A DNA stretch of 64,000 nt from the NCBI GenBank assembly GCA_019217005.1, contig JAHBNG010000058.1, forward strand, positions 1 through 64,000. Direction: 5' to 3'. The stretch is from Chloroflexi bacterium TSY. GTDB lineage: Bacteria > Chloroflexota > Anaerolineae > Caldilineales > Caldilineaceae. The position numbers and the translations under genes were made by a program. The notes under the pieces are model-generated. The model had not been told where the DNA came from and searched no databases. It saw nothing but the letters and a program-made list of their open reading frames with translations. Position 1 is the stretch's first letter, and every line of letters starts with the position of its first letter. Below are positions 48,117-56,681 of this stretch, piece by piece.

Positions 48117-48599
48117 TTACTGTTCATCCCGTTTAAATTCTCTTGGGATGATATTTCGTTGAGCTTGATCAACCTTATTGCTTTTATCGGTATAGGTTAT
48201 GTTGGCCTTTCGCCCAATAGCTACCCTCGCCTCATCTGTTATTCTACCAACACTTATCTTGTCACCTCCAATATCATCACCCTGGACCGGCTTGTCACCC
48301 TTGACGAAATCTCCCTCTGCGTTGACAGAACTTTTGATATTCGTCTGGTTCACGTCTCGGCCTGATATGGTGGAGTTATGGATTCCGCCATCGACGTTGC
48401 CTATGTTGACAGAGCTATTGCCATCTCCCGATGGTTGGGGAGGAAGTTGTGAGGTGCTGCGAAGGTTGTCGAAAGTGGTCGTAGACTTTCTCCGTCGCAA
48501 CCAAGTCCATAGCCCAATAACGATAGCTACTCCAAAGCCGCTAAGACCAATCTGTAAGATAGCATTGTCTGAGATTATGTTGTTTACCCATTCGAGCAT
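48117..48599 (-). CDS. small membrane protein carrying both NACHT-associated beta motifs
   Basis: 160 residues. A single membrane helix (about 14-34, ILQIGLSGFGVAIVIGLWTW) with basic residues RRRK after it is followed by a soluble tail. Residues 64-86 (VNIGNVDGGIHNSTISGR) match the N-terminal motif of NACHT1. Residues 96-120 (GDFVKGDKPVQGDDIGGDK) match the motif at the N-terminus of NACHT2. No enzyme domain is present. It is encoded 33 bp downstream of NACHT2 on the same strand. I infer an adaptor or membrane hub that contacts both ATPases through like-with-like beta assembly; this is not proven by sequence. Confidence 0.7.
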   Translation of the reverse strand: MLEWVNNIISDNAILQIGLSGFGVAIVIGLWTWLRRRKSTTTFDNLRSTSQLPPQPSGDGNSSVNIGNVDGGIHNSTISGRDVNQTNIKSSVNAEGDFVKGDKPVQGDDIGGDKISVGRITDEARVAIGRKANITYTDKSNKVDQAQRNIIPREFKRDEQ

Positions 48600-48632
48600 A
48601 CAAGGTCTCCGTAAGTGCTATAATGCTGTTTG

Positions 48633-50870
48633 TTACTGATTCTCAATATCTGCAACGATGCGTTCAATATCCCCATCGGTCATATTGGCAAAGTGTTCCA
48701 TAAGCATCCTGTGAATGAAGATGTAGCCACCGCCGACTTTGCGAAGCACGAGGCGATTATGGCAGTAATTAAGGAAGCGTGCATAATTCCAAGGTATGTA
48801 AGAATTTCTGTAACAAATTAACCGAAGTGTTACATGTTGGATAGAAGCTGCTCCCCCTAATGACAATCCAACCAAAAGGCTACCAAGCGGCCACCCAAGC
48901 AATCCGACCATGAAGCTTATTGTTGTGCCGGTATTGAGATAAAGCACAAGACCTGTATTTATACTTATACCGATTCCGGCAAATAATCCTCCTAAGATAA
49001 ACATAACTGTGAAGTTCTTTACTGATCGCCGGATGCCTTGATTTGGAACTTGTGTACTTTCCAATTCTGAGCTAGTCAATCCGGTGAATATTAGTGTTGT
49101 TGCGAAAAAAGTGAGCGCGCTTATCAGCCCTCCAAATAATGCAATCACCTTGATATTCTCTTCAAACACGCCTATTGACAAAAGTGGTAATTGATCTACT
49201 CGCTTCGGTAGTTCATATATTAATATGTAAGTAAAATATCCTATGCTCAGACTTCCTACGACTAAAAGTATTGTCTCACTAATTTTCAATTTACTTTGAG
49301 ATTTTGCAATCGTATCCGACGAAACATCTTCATTAATCTTGCCTAACTTGGAGATAAGACGCTTATAGATTCTGAAATCCAAATCACTGAATATGGATTG
49401 AATAATACCTTTTCGTATTGTTCCAAATGACCATCTTAAAGAATCGATAGATTGGATGTTTCTACTATTGATCCCAATAATTAACATAACGATCATGCTG
49501 ACGATCAATCCAAAAATTAACCCCGTGAATAAATCAATACTTGTTCCCACGATCACCCCGACAGCCAAATAAATTACGAAGCCTATGACTGAATTACTAA
49601 CCCAGTAATATAATTGACGCTGAGAACCAAATTGAAGCCAAGTTGGCTGTATCTGTTCGATATGAAAGACAGATTGATTACGTTTTAAGAGTTGTTTTGC
49701 CAACCATCGAAGCCACTCACTTAGATTTTTATCTGAATAGAGGTCAGGTATATCCCGATGAGTAAGAGCATGCTTAATATAAGCATCAAACAAATTTCGA
49801 TATGGCTCTTGTAGTTTCATGGCGGCGGCAAATAATTCTGACGCATCTGAATTAAAATAGGTAAATGATATAATTCCAAGCATAAACGGTGATTTTGCTA
49901 ACTCATAAAACTTTGGGTGTTGCTGGATAGTTGTATATATGACTGAAAAATCTTCGCTCGAATGATTCAGATACTCGTCAATCTGCTCAGAAGTAAGCGG
50001 TCTGAGCAGCACGGCACCTTGCAGACGTAACTGCACCGATAGATGCTCGTATTCTACATCTCGGCTGCAAACAGCCATCGGAACCCAATATTTTTGACGA
50101 AAGCGGTTTATTGCGTCCACACAGTTATTCTGGTATTCCTCTTGCCCTTCATCGAGTCCATCTAAAAGTAGTATCAGCTCGCCGTCCTCGAACCACTTTT
50201 TTGATATCTTGTTTGGAACGTTGTACCTTGTTTTGAATTCGTTAATCAGCCATTTCTCAAGGGGTTGTCGCCGCTCCGTCCACGACGATAGATTGAAGAC
50301 CACAGGCGTGGGATGTAATGGCTCTAATTCGGCCCGTTTGAGCAAAGCCTCTGCCAACTCCAACAACATAGTAGTTTTACCGCTCCCTGGTTCCCCCAGA
50401 ATAAGCAGCAAATGGTTCATCTCATCAAAAACATCCATGATAGAAGTATTATGCAAAAGCATTTGACTCATGTTTCCAGGCTGCGGCAGAATCAAGTCCC
50501 AAGGTTGGTTATCTACGGCATCGGGACGCGCTTCCATGTTCAATCTAATCAGGACTTCATTGTATAGTGAAGACTTGAGAACACCATCAACCCAAAAACT
50601 GCGCACCATATTGCGAAGGGCAGCGTGGTTCCGTAGGTTACGTGCATCAGACTGGTCAAGTCGCTGAATAATCACTTGTTCAGCAACGATCTTGTCTCCA
50701 TGAATCTCATCACCATGAACGATTTTATTGCCACCTACGAAATCCCCCCGAACTTGAACGTCAGGCGCGCCAATAGAAGCAGTGTCTTTGTTTTTGTTAA
50801 CATTGCTGGCTTCGTCGTCTATGTTTGTTTCGGTATGGCTGTCATCTAAGGAATTATCTTCTAGGTTCAT
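48633..50870 (-). CDS. NACHT ATPase with multi-pass membrane C-terminus (NACHT2)
   Basis: 745 residues, apparently intact. Residues 36-62 hold a glycine/aspartate repeat (VRGDFVGGNKIVHGDEIHGD). The NACHT domain has Walker A GEPGSGKT (159-166), Walker B ELILLLDGLDEGQEEY (231-246) and a CSRDVEY segment. A helical part (EQIDEYLNHSSEDF; IEQIQPTWLQFGSQR) leads to about eight membrane helices (e.g. GFVIYLAVGVIVGTSIDL, VIALFGGLISALTFFATT). The end GGGYIFIHRMLMEHFANM is typical of bacterial NACHT proteins. NACHT ATPases are NLR-like sensors, many antiviral; here the membrane part is the likely effector. Confidence 0.85.
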   Translation of the reverse strand: MNLEDNSLDDSHTETNIDDEASNVNKNKDTASIGAPDVQVRGDFVGGNKIVHGDEIHGDKIVAEQVIIQRLDQSDARNLRNHAALRNMVRSFWVDGVLKSSLYNEVLIRLNMEARPDAVDNQPWDLILPQPGNMSQMLLHNTSIMDVFDEMNHLLLILGEPGSGKTTMLLELAEALLKRAELEPLHPTPVVFNLSSWTERRQPLEKWLINEFKTRYNVPNKISKKWFEDGELILLLDGLDEGQEEYQNNCVDAINRFRQKYWVPMAVCSRDVEYEHLSVQLRLQGAVLLRPLTSEQIDEYLNHSSEDFSVIYTTIQQHPKFYELAKSPFMLGIISFTYFNSDASELFAAAMKLQEPYRNLFDAYIKHALTHRDIPDLYSDKNLSEWLRWLAKQLLKRNQSVFHIEQIQPTWLQFGSQRQLYYWVSNSVIGFVIYLAVGVIVGTSIDLFTGLIFGLIVSMIVMLIIGINSRNIQSIDSLRWSFGTIRKGIIQSIFSDLDFRIYKRLISKLGKINEDVSSDTIAKSQSKLKISETILLVVGSLSIGYFTYILIYELPKRVDQLPLLSIGVFEENIKVIALFGGLISALTFFATTLIFTGLTSSELESTQVPNQGIRRSVKNFTVMFILGGLFAGIGISINTGLVLYLNTGTTISFMVGLLGWPLGSLLVGLSLGGAASIQHVTLRLICYRNSYIPWNYARFLNYCHNRLVLRKVGGGYIFIHRMLMEHFANMTDGDIERIVADIENQ

Positions 50871-50951
50871 ATTGGTCGAAGATGCACAGAAGGAATGTAA
50901 TAATCATATAGTCGTTGTTATGCGCCGATTTCTTTCAGGGCTTCTACTCCA

Positions 50952-51110
50952 TTACGACTCATCATCCATACCCGACTCCCCAATTGCAAGCAGGCTCCGT
51001 CTAATGGCTTTTGCTTTGTCACTTAGCGGCTCATCCATAAGCCCGGCCAACCGCGTCTGTTCCCCAAGCTCAATCACAAGTCCCGCCACACAATGAAATC
51101 CAGGAACCTC
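50952..51110 (-). pseudogene. frameshifted small ORF remnant
   Basis: An AGGAGG (about 51112) precedes a short reading frame, HCVAGLVIELGE, that continues after a one-base shift in an A run as QTRLAGLMDEPLSDKAKAI and then RRSLLAIGESGMDDES to a stop at 50952. No family is recognised. Confidence 0.35.
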
Positions 51111-51172
51111 CTAGGAATTTTACTCTCATCTAGCTGCTTCCAACTTTGACGATATCCATGGTAATCGAGTAG

Positions 51173-51406
51173 TTACAATTGTTCCAGGCGCCCATCAATG
51201 TATGTCAAGACATCATTGCCCGACTTAGCGACGGTCTTGAGGCGCAGAAGTTCAGAGACACGTGCTTCTTGGACAGATAGTTTTGAGGATTCGGATGTTA
51301 TGAACCTAACGTTGCGGAACGAAGTTTTCGCAGTTGTAGGCTTATCGTAAGTTGCAAGTAGTATCTCCTCAATCACCTCGTTAGTCAAGTCTGATCGATA
51401 TTCCAT
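51173..51406 (-). CDS. hypothetical protein
   Basis: 77 residues starting MEYRSDLTNEVIEEILLA, mostly helical and charged, with SVQEARVSELLRLKTVAKSG near the end. No recognised domain. It lies upstream of NACHT2 on the same strand, with the frameshifted remnant between them, and could belong to the NACHT operon. The call rests on the open frame alone. Confidence 0.4.
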   Translation of the reverse strand: MEYRSDLTNEVIEEILLATYDKPTTAKTSFRNVRFITSESSKLSVQEARVSELLRLKTVAKSGNDVLTYIDGRLEQL

Positions 51407-51616
51407 TATCTCCTTGACAGCTTATCGCCATAATACCACTTCAAAATCGACGGTTGACAAACCTATCTATCTACCGTAAACTGTAATCAATTTAGCATCT
51501 GCCGTACCCAAATCAAAAGAGAGCGGCGGCTACTGCTCTCAACCTACTGCCGACTCACTAAGTCATTCAACAGCAGGTGTCTGACAGATATTATATTACG
51601 ATTTCAAGCTTTGCAC

Positions 51617-51658
51617 CCCCGGCAGACTACTGCGTTGGCAGTGGCTTGCCGGGGTTTT
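51617..51658 (+). terminator. stem-loop with T tract
   Basis: CCCCGGCA (51617-51624) pairs with TGCCGGGG (51647-51654), followed by TTTT. The form is that of an intrinsic terminator on the plus strand, but no plus-strand gene is seen just upstream. Confidence 0.45.
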
Positions 51659-51770
51659 GTGTTGGGGTAAAAGGTATGATAATCATAAACTTGTGCCGGA
51701 ATTCCATGAATTATCGATTACCAATATTCCAGTTGCCGAAATTTCGGTTAATTTATCAAGGCTGTTACCT

Positions 51771-51831
51771 CTCAAAAAGTCGTAGCACCTTGTCATCTCA
51801 AAAAGTCGACCACTCGCTACGACTTTTTGAG
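51771..51831. repeat. inverted repeat with a third half-copy
   Basis: CTCAAAAAGTCGTAGC (51771-51786) and GCTACGACTTTTTGAG (51816-51831) are perfect inverted repeats, with CTCAAAAAGTCG repeated at 51797-51808 between them. It lies 78 bp upstream of the 51909 gene and may be an operator. Confidence 0.45.
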
Positions 51832-52530
51832 ACTATGCTTGGATACGACTTGGTGAGAGTCGTCAAGGCGTAGTTCTATGGATAACTGAAAGTGGAGATA
51901 AAGAACACATGAGCATGTCAAAGAGAATTATCCAAATTATAATTGTTAGTACATTGATAGTAGTCCAAGTCGATTCATATGCACCGGTTTTAGCTGCACC
52001 AGAGGCTCAAGGTGCATCAGCGCTAGGTCGCATCATGTTAAGAGCATTTGGAAAAGCTAGTTCAATTGCTACCAGTCAAACTAATACCGCAGCCGGATTA
52101 GCCTTATTGGCAAAGGAAAATGTAAGTACAGATGATCTTCGAAAATGGCGACAAGAGTATCCCGAGGAGTTCCGTCAACTGAAAATGAGCGAAACTGAAT
52201 GGGAATCTTTGCTTGAAAAAGATAGGGCATTTCTAATTCCTCAATCATTACAGCCTTCTCAACAGTCACGAAGATTTACCGCTGACTGTGCTACTGCTTC
52301 TGATATGAGGAGTTGTATATCGGCCCTAGCAACCAGGCGAATTGCCCTCATCCCTGTGACCATAGAAGGCAATGAAGAGTCGATACAAAATCAGGCAGCA
52401 AGTTCAGGACAAGAACCAAGTTTAACTAACGAAATTAATGCGGAAGAATGTCTACCGAATTCAGTAAATATAAGTAATGTTATGGGCGACATTCATGAAA
52501 GTCTCATCGCTAGCCGAGATATTATCATTA

Positions 52531-54073
52531 ACTCGATAGTTGTATTTTGAGCAGGTGCCAGATTTGACAAAGTCAAATTAAGCAGAGCAGACCTGCCGTT
52601 TGGCGAAAAGGGTAGCGAAGACCTCCGCAATCTCCTGTCCGTCATTCAAGGCATCATGAGCCGTCAAGATGAGATCTTGAATCAGTGACTGAGTTTGCTG
52701 CCGGGTAGCCTCACCAAGGGATTTGCTGGGCGAGAATTGAGTTTTAGCCAATGATGGTCCCAAACAATCAAGGTGCAAGAGAGAATAAGCCACGAAGACC
52801 AGAGACCAATGTTTTTGAAAGGCGTGGGCAGTTCGCATGCAATATTCATCAAGACCAAGCAGTTGTTTACCATCCTGATAAACCGTCTCGATAGGCCAAC
52901 GAAGCAGGTAAATCGAGAGAATGCGTTTGGCATTACAGTCGGTGCGATTGGTCACTAAAACGGCATAATTGTCTTGCAATTCAGGATTATCAAAACTAAT
53001 CACGATGCGTACCTTGCCGATAGAAGGGATACGCACAGTCATGGTAAAGGTGTAGTAAGTACGACCATCAATGGTGACAGGCTTGTAGGCATTCTGGGGG
53101 ATGTAGGGGACCAACTCTTTGACTTTAATATGTGGCCCCTCGAAAGTTATCGGCTGACCATCTTCATCCCGCAAACGAAAGCTATTTGTCTCCAGATTGC
53201 GATTGCACTTCAAGATGCTGATCCAATCTTTATTCAGACGATCGAGTACAGCTAGAAAATCTGGAGCGAGATACCAACCATCGAAGAGAGCCCAACCAAA
53301 GATAAGGGTTCGTTCAACAGCTTTTTCAACCAGTTCACTGGCAATGGTTATCTTGGTCTTAAACGCTTCGTCTCGCTCTCGAAAGGCGGGGTCAGTTAAT
53401 AGGTGGCTATCCACTCGTTTATGAAAAGCGGTTCGTTCTTTCTTTTTTCTTGGGAATCTCGGTCACTGGGAAATGTTTTTTCCACAAATGCTTCCCAGTC
53501 GGTAAACTCTTCGTACCGTCGGTAGATACTTGCATCGACCGGAAAACGGATAGCGCCACTGACATAGTGACTTGTGACTAAGTTATGAGCCAGTGGATGC
53601 TGACCATTGCTATGATTGTAGTGGGTGTCGATATACTCGAACAGACTTCCCACATGTTCACATAGTGTATCGTCAATCGCTAATACCGATTCTGACTCTG
53701 AACGTTGGTATTGTGCTGTCTCTGACTATACGCTCATCATTGAGTTTTCGGCTCGCCAAGGAGCTTCACTCAGATACCGTGATACATTCGTCTTATCTGC
53801 ACTATCTAGAATGCAACGGGCAATATTTGCCATGCTTTGTTGTCCAAGACCATCAGACCCGTCAGATAGTTTTCAAAGTGGCGAAACTGTTTACGATTGG
53901 CAAATACTGAACGAAAGGTTTCGCTATGCTCCTTGACCAGTGGCGCTACATTTACTATCGGCAATTGCATCTTGATGGCTCCTTTTCTGCACTTTTTTCT
54001 TGATGCAATCTATTGAGATGACTTTTGTCTCTTTTGTCAAAATTGGAAAACCTTCATTTCACAACTATCGAGT
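52531..54073 (-). mobile_element. IS701/IS4-like element, copy 2
   Basis: The same ends as copy 1 (ACTCGATAGTTGT/ACAACTATCGAGT), flanked by CATTA (52526-52530 and 54074-54078), or TCATTAA if the terminal A/T is counted as target. It splits the 51909 gene. Confidence 0.88.
52578..53970 (-). pseudogene. IS701/IS4-like transposase, copy 2, broken
   Basis: The C-terminal two-thirds (from about 53414) is one open frame, including FDNPELQDNYAVLVTNRTDC, where copy 1 has a stop, and YLLRWPIETVYQDGKQLL. The N-terminal part is broken by several one- to three-base deletions (near 53410, 53475, 53730 and 53840) that copy 1 does not have. The two copies therefore decayed independently. Confidence 0.85.
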
Positions 54074-54114
54074 CATTAATATAAAAATGGCCGATGTTTT
54101 CTTGGAACTACATA

Positions 54115-54269
54115 GGGGTGGTTCAGAATTAGGTTTACACTTTTGATACATAGACAAAAATCTATATGAGGTCATTTTCTGCCTGAGCATGGCTCAAATT
54201 AGAAAATATAAACATCTTTTCTCTTTGCAAAAATGTAAACCTAATTGTCCGCCTAAAATGAACCACCCC
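54115..54269 (+). repeat. MITE-1, type B, inside the 51909 gene
   Basis: 155 bp, GGGGTGGTTC...GAACCACCCC, with a perfect 8-bp duplication ACTACATA (54107-54114 and 54270-54277). Removing it joins LELH to KRETPQ in frame. Confidence 0.92.
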
Positions 54270-54748
54270 ACTACATAAACGAGAAACTCCTCAAGCCAAA
54301 CGGGAAATCCTTCTAATGTATTTAGAAAACATTCGCGCTGATCGTTCTCGTACCCTGCAAGATCGGAACCTTGCGGCTAAGTGGTATAAGAAGTATGCGG
54401 CACTCTCTCTAGAGGAAATCGAAGCTCTTTTTGATCCCTGTAAAGGTAACGAAAAGAAGTATCGCAATCTTAAACGAGCACTTGGATGGTTCCTTTTAGG
54501 TGGAGCTGCTGGAGCCACAGCAGTAATATTATGGGAGTAGCCTGAGAAATTTGTAGAGCCTACTAAATGATGAGTGAGACCATTGCACTACCTTACTAAC
54601 CGTAAGACCGTGTTGTGAATGCTGGCTGGTAAGGATTTCCAGCTCGTATTGACACAAGTTGAATGTGGTTCTACATTATCCAAGAAAGCTAGAGGAGCCA
54701 GTCGAGGATGACTGACTCCAAAGTAGACCATATTGTCATTCCTTGTCG

Positions 54749-54973
54749 CTATACGGCTTCAATGACGACATCTGGCACAGCGCTGAATTCATCCTCATCT
54801 TGCTCATCCTCTAACAATTTCGGATCCACAAGCAACCCCCGACTCCGAGCATGATCTAAATACATTTCCACGGCACGGTGCAACTTAGAAGAGATCTTTT
54901 CTCCTGTTAATTCTGACAATACCTTGAGTTGTTCAAGTTGTTCGTCTGAGTAGTAAGTTGTTACCTTTTTCAC
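54749..54973 (-). CDS. ribbon-helix-helix (CopG-like) protein
   Basis: 74 residues. The N-terminal strand MKKVTTYYSDEQLEQLKVLSE is followed by a helix-turn-helix pair (GEKISSKLHRAVEMYLDHARSRG), as in MetJ/Arc-type repressors. The tail is acidic. A paralogue lies 14 bp upstream on the same strand. It probably regulates itself or a neighbouring toxin or conjugation gene. An RBS (AGGAGA) is present before the ATG. Confidence 0.7.
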   Translation of the reverse strand: MKKVTTYYSDEQLEQLKVLSELTGEKISSKLHRAVEMYLDHARSRGLLVDPKLLEDEQDEDEFSAVPDVVIEAV

Positions 54974-54987
54974 GAAATTTTCTCCTT

Positions 54988-55200
54988 TTATGCTTCTTCA
55001 ATAGTTACTTCTGGCACACCGTCATCTTCACGATCAACACACAGGTTCGGATTGATTAGCAATCCACGACTGCGAGCATGATCCACATACCTATCTACCG
55101 CGTGGCGCAATAGTTCAGCGACTTTCATGCCAGTAACTTCGGATGGAGCTTTGAGATCCGCCATCTGTTGGTCTGAATGGTAGCTGTTGACTTTTTTCAT
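54988..55200 (-). CDS. ribbon-helix-helix (CopG-like) protein, paralogue
   Basis: 70 residues: MKKVNSYHSDQQMADLKAPS, then GMKVAELLRHAVDRYVDHAR and an acidic tail. It shares the DHARSRGLL(I/V)(N/D)P motif with the downstream copy, so the pair arose by tandem duplication. Unusually, a Pro replaces a helix residue in LKAPSEVTG. The repeats at 55255-55300 upstream may be its operator. Confidence 0.7.
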   Translation of the reverse strand: MKKVNSYHSDQQMADLKAPSEVTGMKVAELLRHAVDRYVDHARSRGLLINPNLCVDREDDGVPEVTIEEA

Positions 55201-55254
55201 AGAATCCTTTCATATGCTTGATATACATGATGGAATCAGTCATACATGTCTAAT

Positions 55255-55300
55255 TATGCGCATGATATACCCCAATACGCCCCTAAATATGCGCATAATA
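55255..55300. promoter_or_regulatory. direct repeat, possible RHH operator
   Basis: TATGCGCATGATA (55255-55267) and TATGCGCATAATA (55288-55300) differ at one base and each contains the palindrome ATGCGCAT. They lie 55-100 bp upstream of the RHH gene pair, about three helical turns apart. Confidence 0.5.
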
Positions 55301-55403
55301 CAAATTTACGTTCCTGTGAAACTACAGTTACTCAAACATCCCCAATTCACATGGATAAGTACAATTTGACAGGTAACTCCTTTCAATCGGCGGGGCAAAG
55401 GGA

Positions 55404-55432
55404 TTGACAAATCTCTGAAATAGATGTATATT
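55404..55432 (+). promoter_or_regulatory. sigma70 promoter of the toxin-antitoxin operon
   Basis: A perfect TTGACA, a 17-bp spacer and TATATT, 48 bp before the antitoxin ATG. The AT-rich imperfect repeats AGATGTATATTAGAG and GATATTTGAATATAT over and after the -10 could be the antitoxin operator. Confidence 0.7.
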
Positions 55433-55479
55433 AGAGATATTTGAATATATTTCTAAAACTGACTTAAGAGTGAGATAAT

Positions 55480-55767
55480 ATGTTGCATGTACCGCAGATA
55501 GAACCAATTACGAATTTGAAAAAAGATCACTTGACTATCTTCAGGAAGCTAAAAAATGGTCCGGTCTTTCTTGCACAGCGCAGTTCCCCAGCGGCGGTAT
55601 TGGTATCGCTCGACCAGTGGGAATCGGTCAATAACGAAATTGATGATCTGAAAGATATCATTGCTGTGTTAAAGAACAGACTGGCAGTCGCGTCTGGCGA
55701 AGATGAGGTGGAACGAGTTACAGCCGAAGACCTAGCAGAGTTGATTGGTGATGCGGTACCAGCTTGA
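55480..55767 (+). CDS. Phd/YefM-type antitoxin
   Basis: 95 residues. The pattern PITNLKKDHLTIFRKLKNGPVFLAQRSSPAAVLVSLDQWE is the Phd/YefM DNA-binding fold (split here as ITNLKKDHLTIF and GPVFLAQRSSPAAVLVSL). The C-terminal helix binds the toxin. It overlaps the toxin gene by 17 bp and is preceded by a strong promoter. It neutralises the RelE-like toxin and should repress the operon. Confidence 0.85.
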   Translation: MLHVPQIEPITNLKKDHLTIFRKLKNGPVFLAQRSSPAAVLVSLDQWESVNNEIDDLKDIIAVLKNRLAVASGEDEVERVTAEDLAELIGDAVPA

Positions 55768-56023
55768 ATGGCCGAAGCACATCCGACGACTTCTGCGGAG
55801 CCTACCAACGAGACTTCGCAGAGAGATCGTTGAGGTCATTCAAGATCTGTGCGAAGATCCAAGACCAGTCGATAGTGAACCTCTCTTCCGTGAACTCACA
55901 GGTCTATACAGAATCCGAGTTGATGGATGGCGCGTGATATACTCAATTGACGAAGAAGATAAGGTAGTAAAAATAGAGACGGTGAGACCAAGAGACGAAA
56001 ATACGTATCTCAACTTGCCCTAA
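55751..56023 (+). CDS. RelE/ParE-family toxin
   Basis: 90 residues from ATG 55751 (MRYQLEWPKHIRRLLRSLP); a GTG two codons earlier is possible. RelE features: helical N-terminus (RLRREIVEVIQDLCEDPRP), then FRELTGLYRIRVDGWRVIYSIDEED with the conserved LYRIRVGDWRVIY-type strand, and KIETVRPRDENTY. RelE-type toxins cut mRNA on the ribosome; ParE relatives inhibit gyrase, and this sequence does not settle which. It overlaps the antitoxin gene, so the two are coupled. Confidence 0.85.
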   Translation: MRYQLEWPKHIRRLLRSLPTRLRREIVEVIQDLCEDPRPVDSEPLFRELTGLYRIRVDGWRVIYSIDEEDKVVKIETVRPRDENTYLNLP

Positions 56024-56127
56024 CTGTAACAACTGAATAGGTGGCAACGCTGTGAGCGGTGCTGGTAACACCACCCACAGCTAACCATAACTCCGCTGAC
56101 GAGCCTGGACAGCACACAGCGGGGCAT

Positions 56128-56157
56128 GGCTGGGTATATGATAGCATATGCCCAGCC
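56128..56157 (+). terminator. hairpin after the toxin-antitoxin operon
   Basis: GGCTGGGTATATG pairs with CATATGCCCAGCC around a 4-base loop, with one G-U pair. No T tract follows. It lies 105 bp after the toxin stop; the rest of 56024-56318 holds nothing else recognised. Confidence 0.45.
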
Positions 56158-56318
56158 AACCTTGCATACACCTATTTGATTGAGATCGACTGAGATGTAC
56201 AGATTTTGCCTGTGTATTCAGTTTGATTTCATGACTATGCAATGCCCTTCAGCGGATCGAACGATTCATGCTGGAGGGCATTTTTGTTTCCTCCAGCCAA
56301 GACATGACAGGAGGTCAT

Positions 56319-56555
56319 ATGCAAACACATTACACTGACATTCATAAAACAGCCAACAGAGCGCAAGTCTTCAGTCAGGTTCCACTAGGCGAGTTGACTG
56401 ATAGATTTCGGCAAGTTGGCAACGAACGATCTGAACTAAGGCAGACCGACACAATCATTGACATTGAGACTGCTGATTTGCTGTTGGTGGAAGAGATCGG
56501 CTTTGTGATGGATCTGGAAACAGGCGAATGCACACGTGAGGTGTCCGATGAGTAG
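56319..56555 (+). CDS. hypothetical protein of the integrated-element backbone
   Basis: 78 residues; the ATG at 56319 has AGGAGG 5 bases upstream, which decides the start. The sequence is polar and helical (IHKTANRAQVFSQVPLGELTDRF), then TIIDIETADLLLVEEIGFVM. No domain recognised. First gene of a plus-strand series running to 61325. Confidence 0.6.
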   Translation: MQTHYTDIHKTANRAQVFSQVPLGELTDRFRQVGNERSELRQTDTIIDIETADLLLVEEIGFVMDLETGECTREVSDE

Positions 56556-56681
56556 CATTATTGCCACAACCTTTGAACAAATGCGATTCCATTTATGGCT
56601 TATCCGGCGCATCGTACATCGGCACGTTACATTCTGGACGAAAGCTACTCCACGTCAGCAACCGCTGGGAAAGGATACGCC

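Larger units (their letters stand above)
51909..54540 (+). pseudogene. secreted/membrane protein with NACHT-type beta motif, split by an IS and a MITE
   Basis: Removing the IS (52531-54073) and the MITE (54115-54269), each with one duplication, gives one open frame of about 300 residues. A signal peptide (IIIVSTLIVVQVDSYAPVLA, residues 10-29) is followed by a helical domain (LRKWRQEYPEEFRQLKMSE). Then comes the motif VNISNVMGDIHESLIASR, closely matching that in NACHT1 and the small membrane protein, and IKMADVFLELHKRETPQAKR, EEIEALFDPCKGNEKKYRNL and a C-terminal membrane helix ALGWFLLGGAAGATAVILW. In its present state only the first 213 codons are read, ending in the IS. The shared motif suggests it was part of the NACHT system. 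Confidence 0.75.

Noticed and set aside
55480..56023. Type III or MNT-HEPN toxin-antitoxin
   Set aside because: The sequences match Phd/YefM and RelE patterns with the usual overlap and order.
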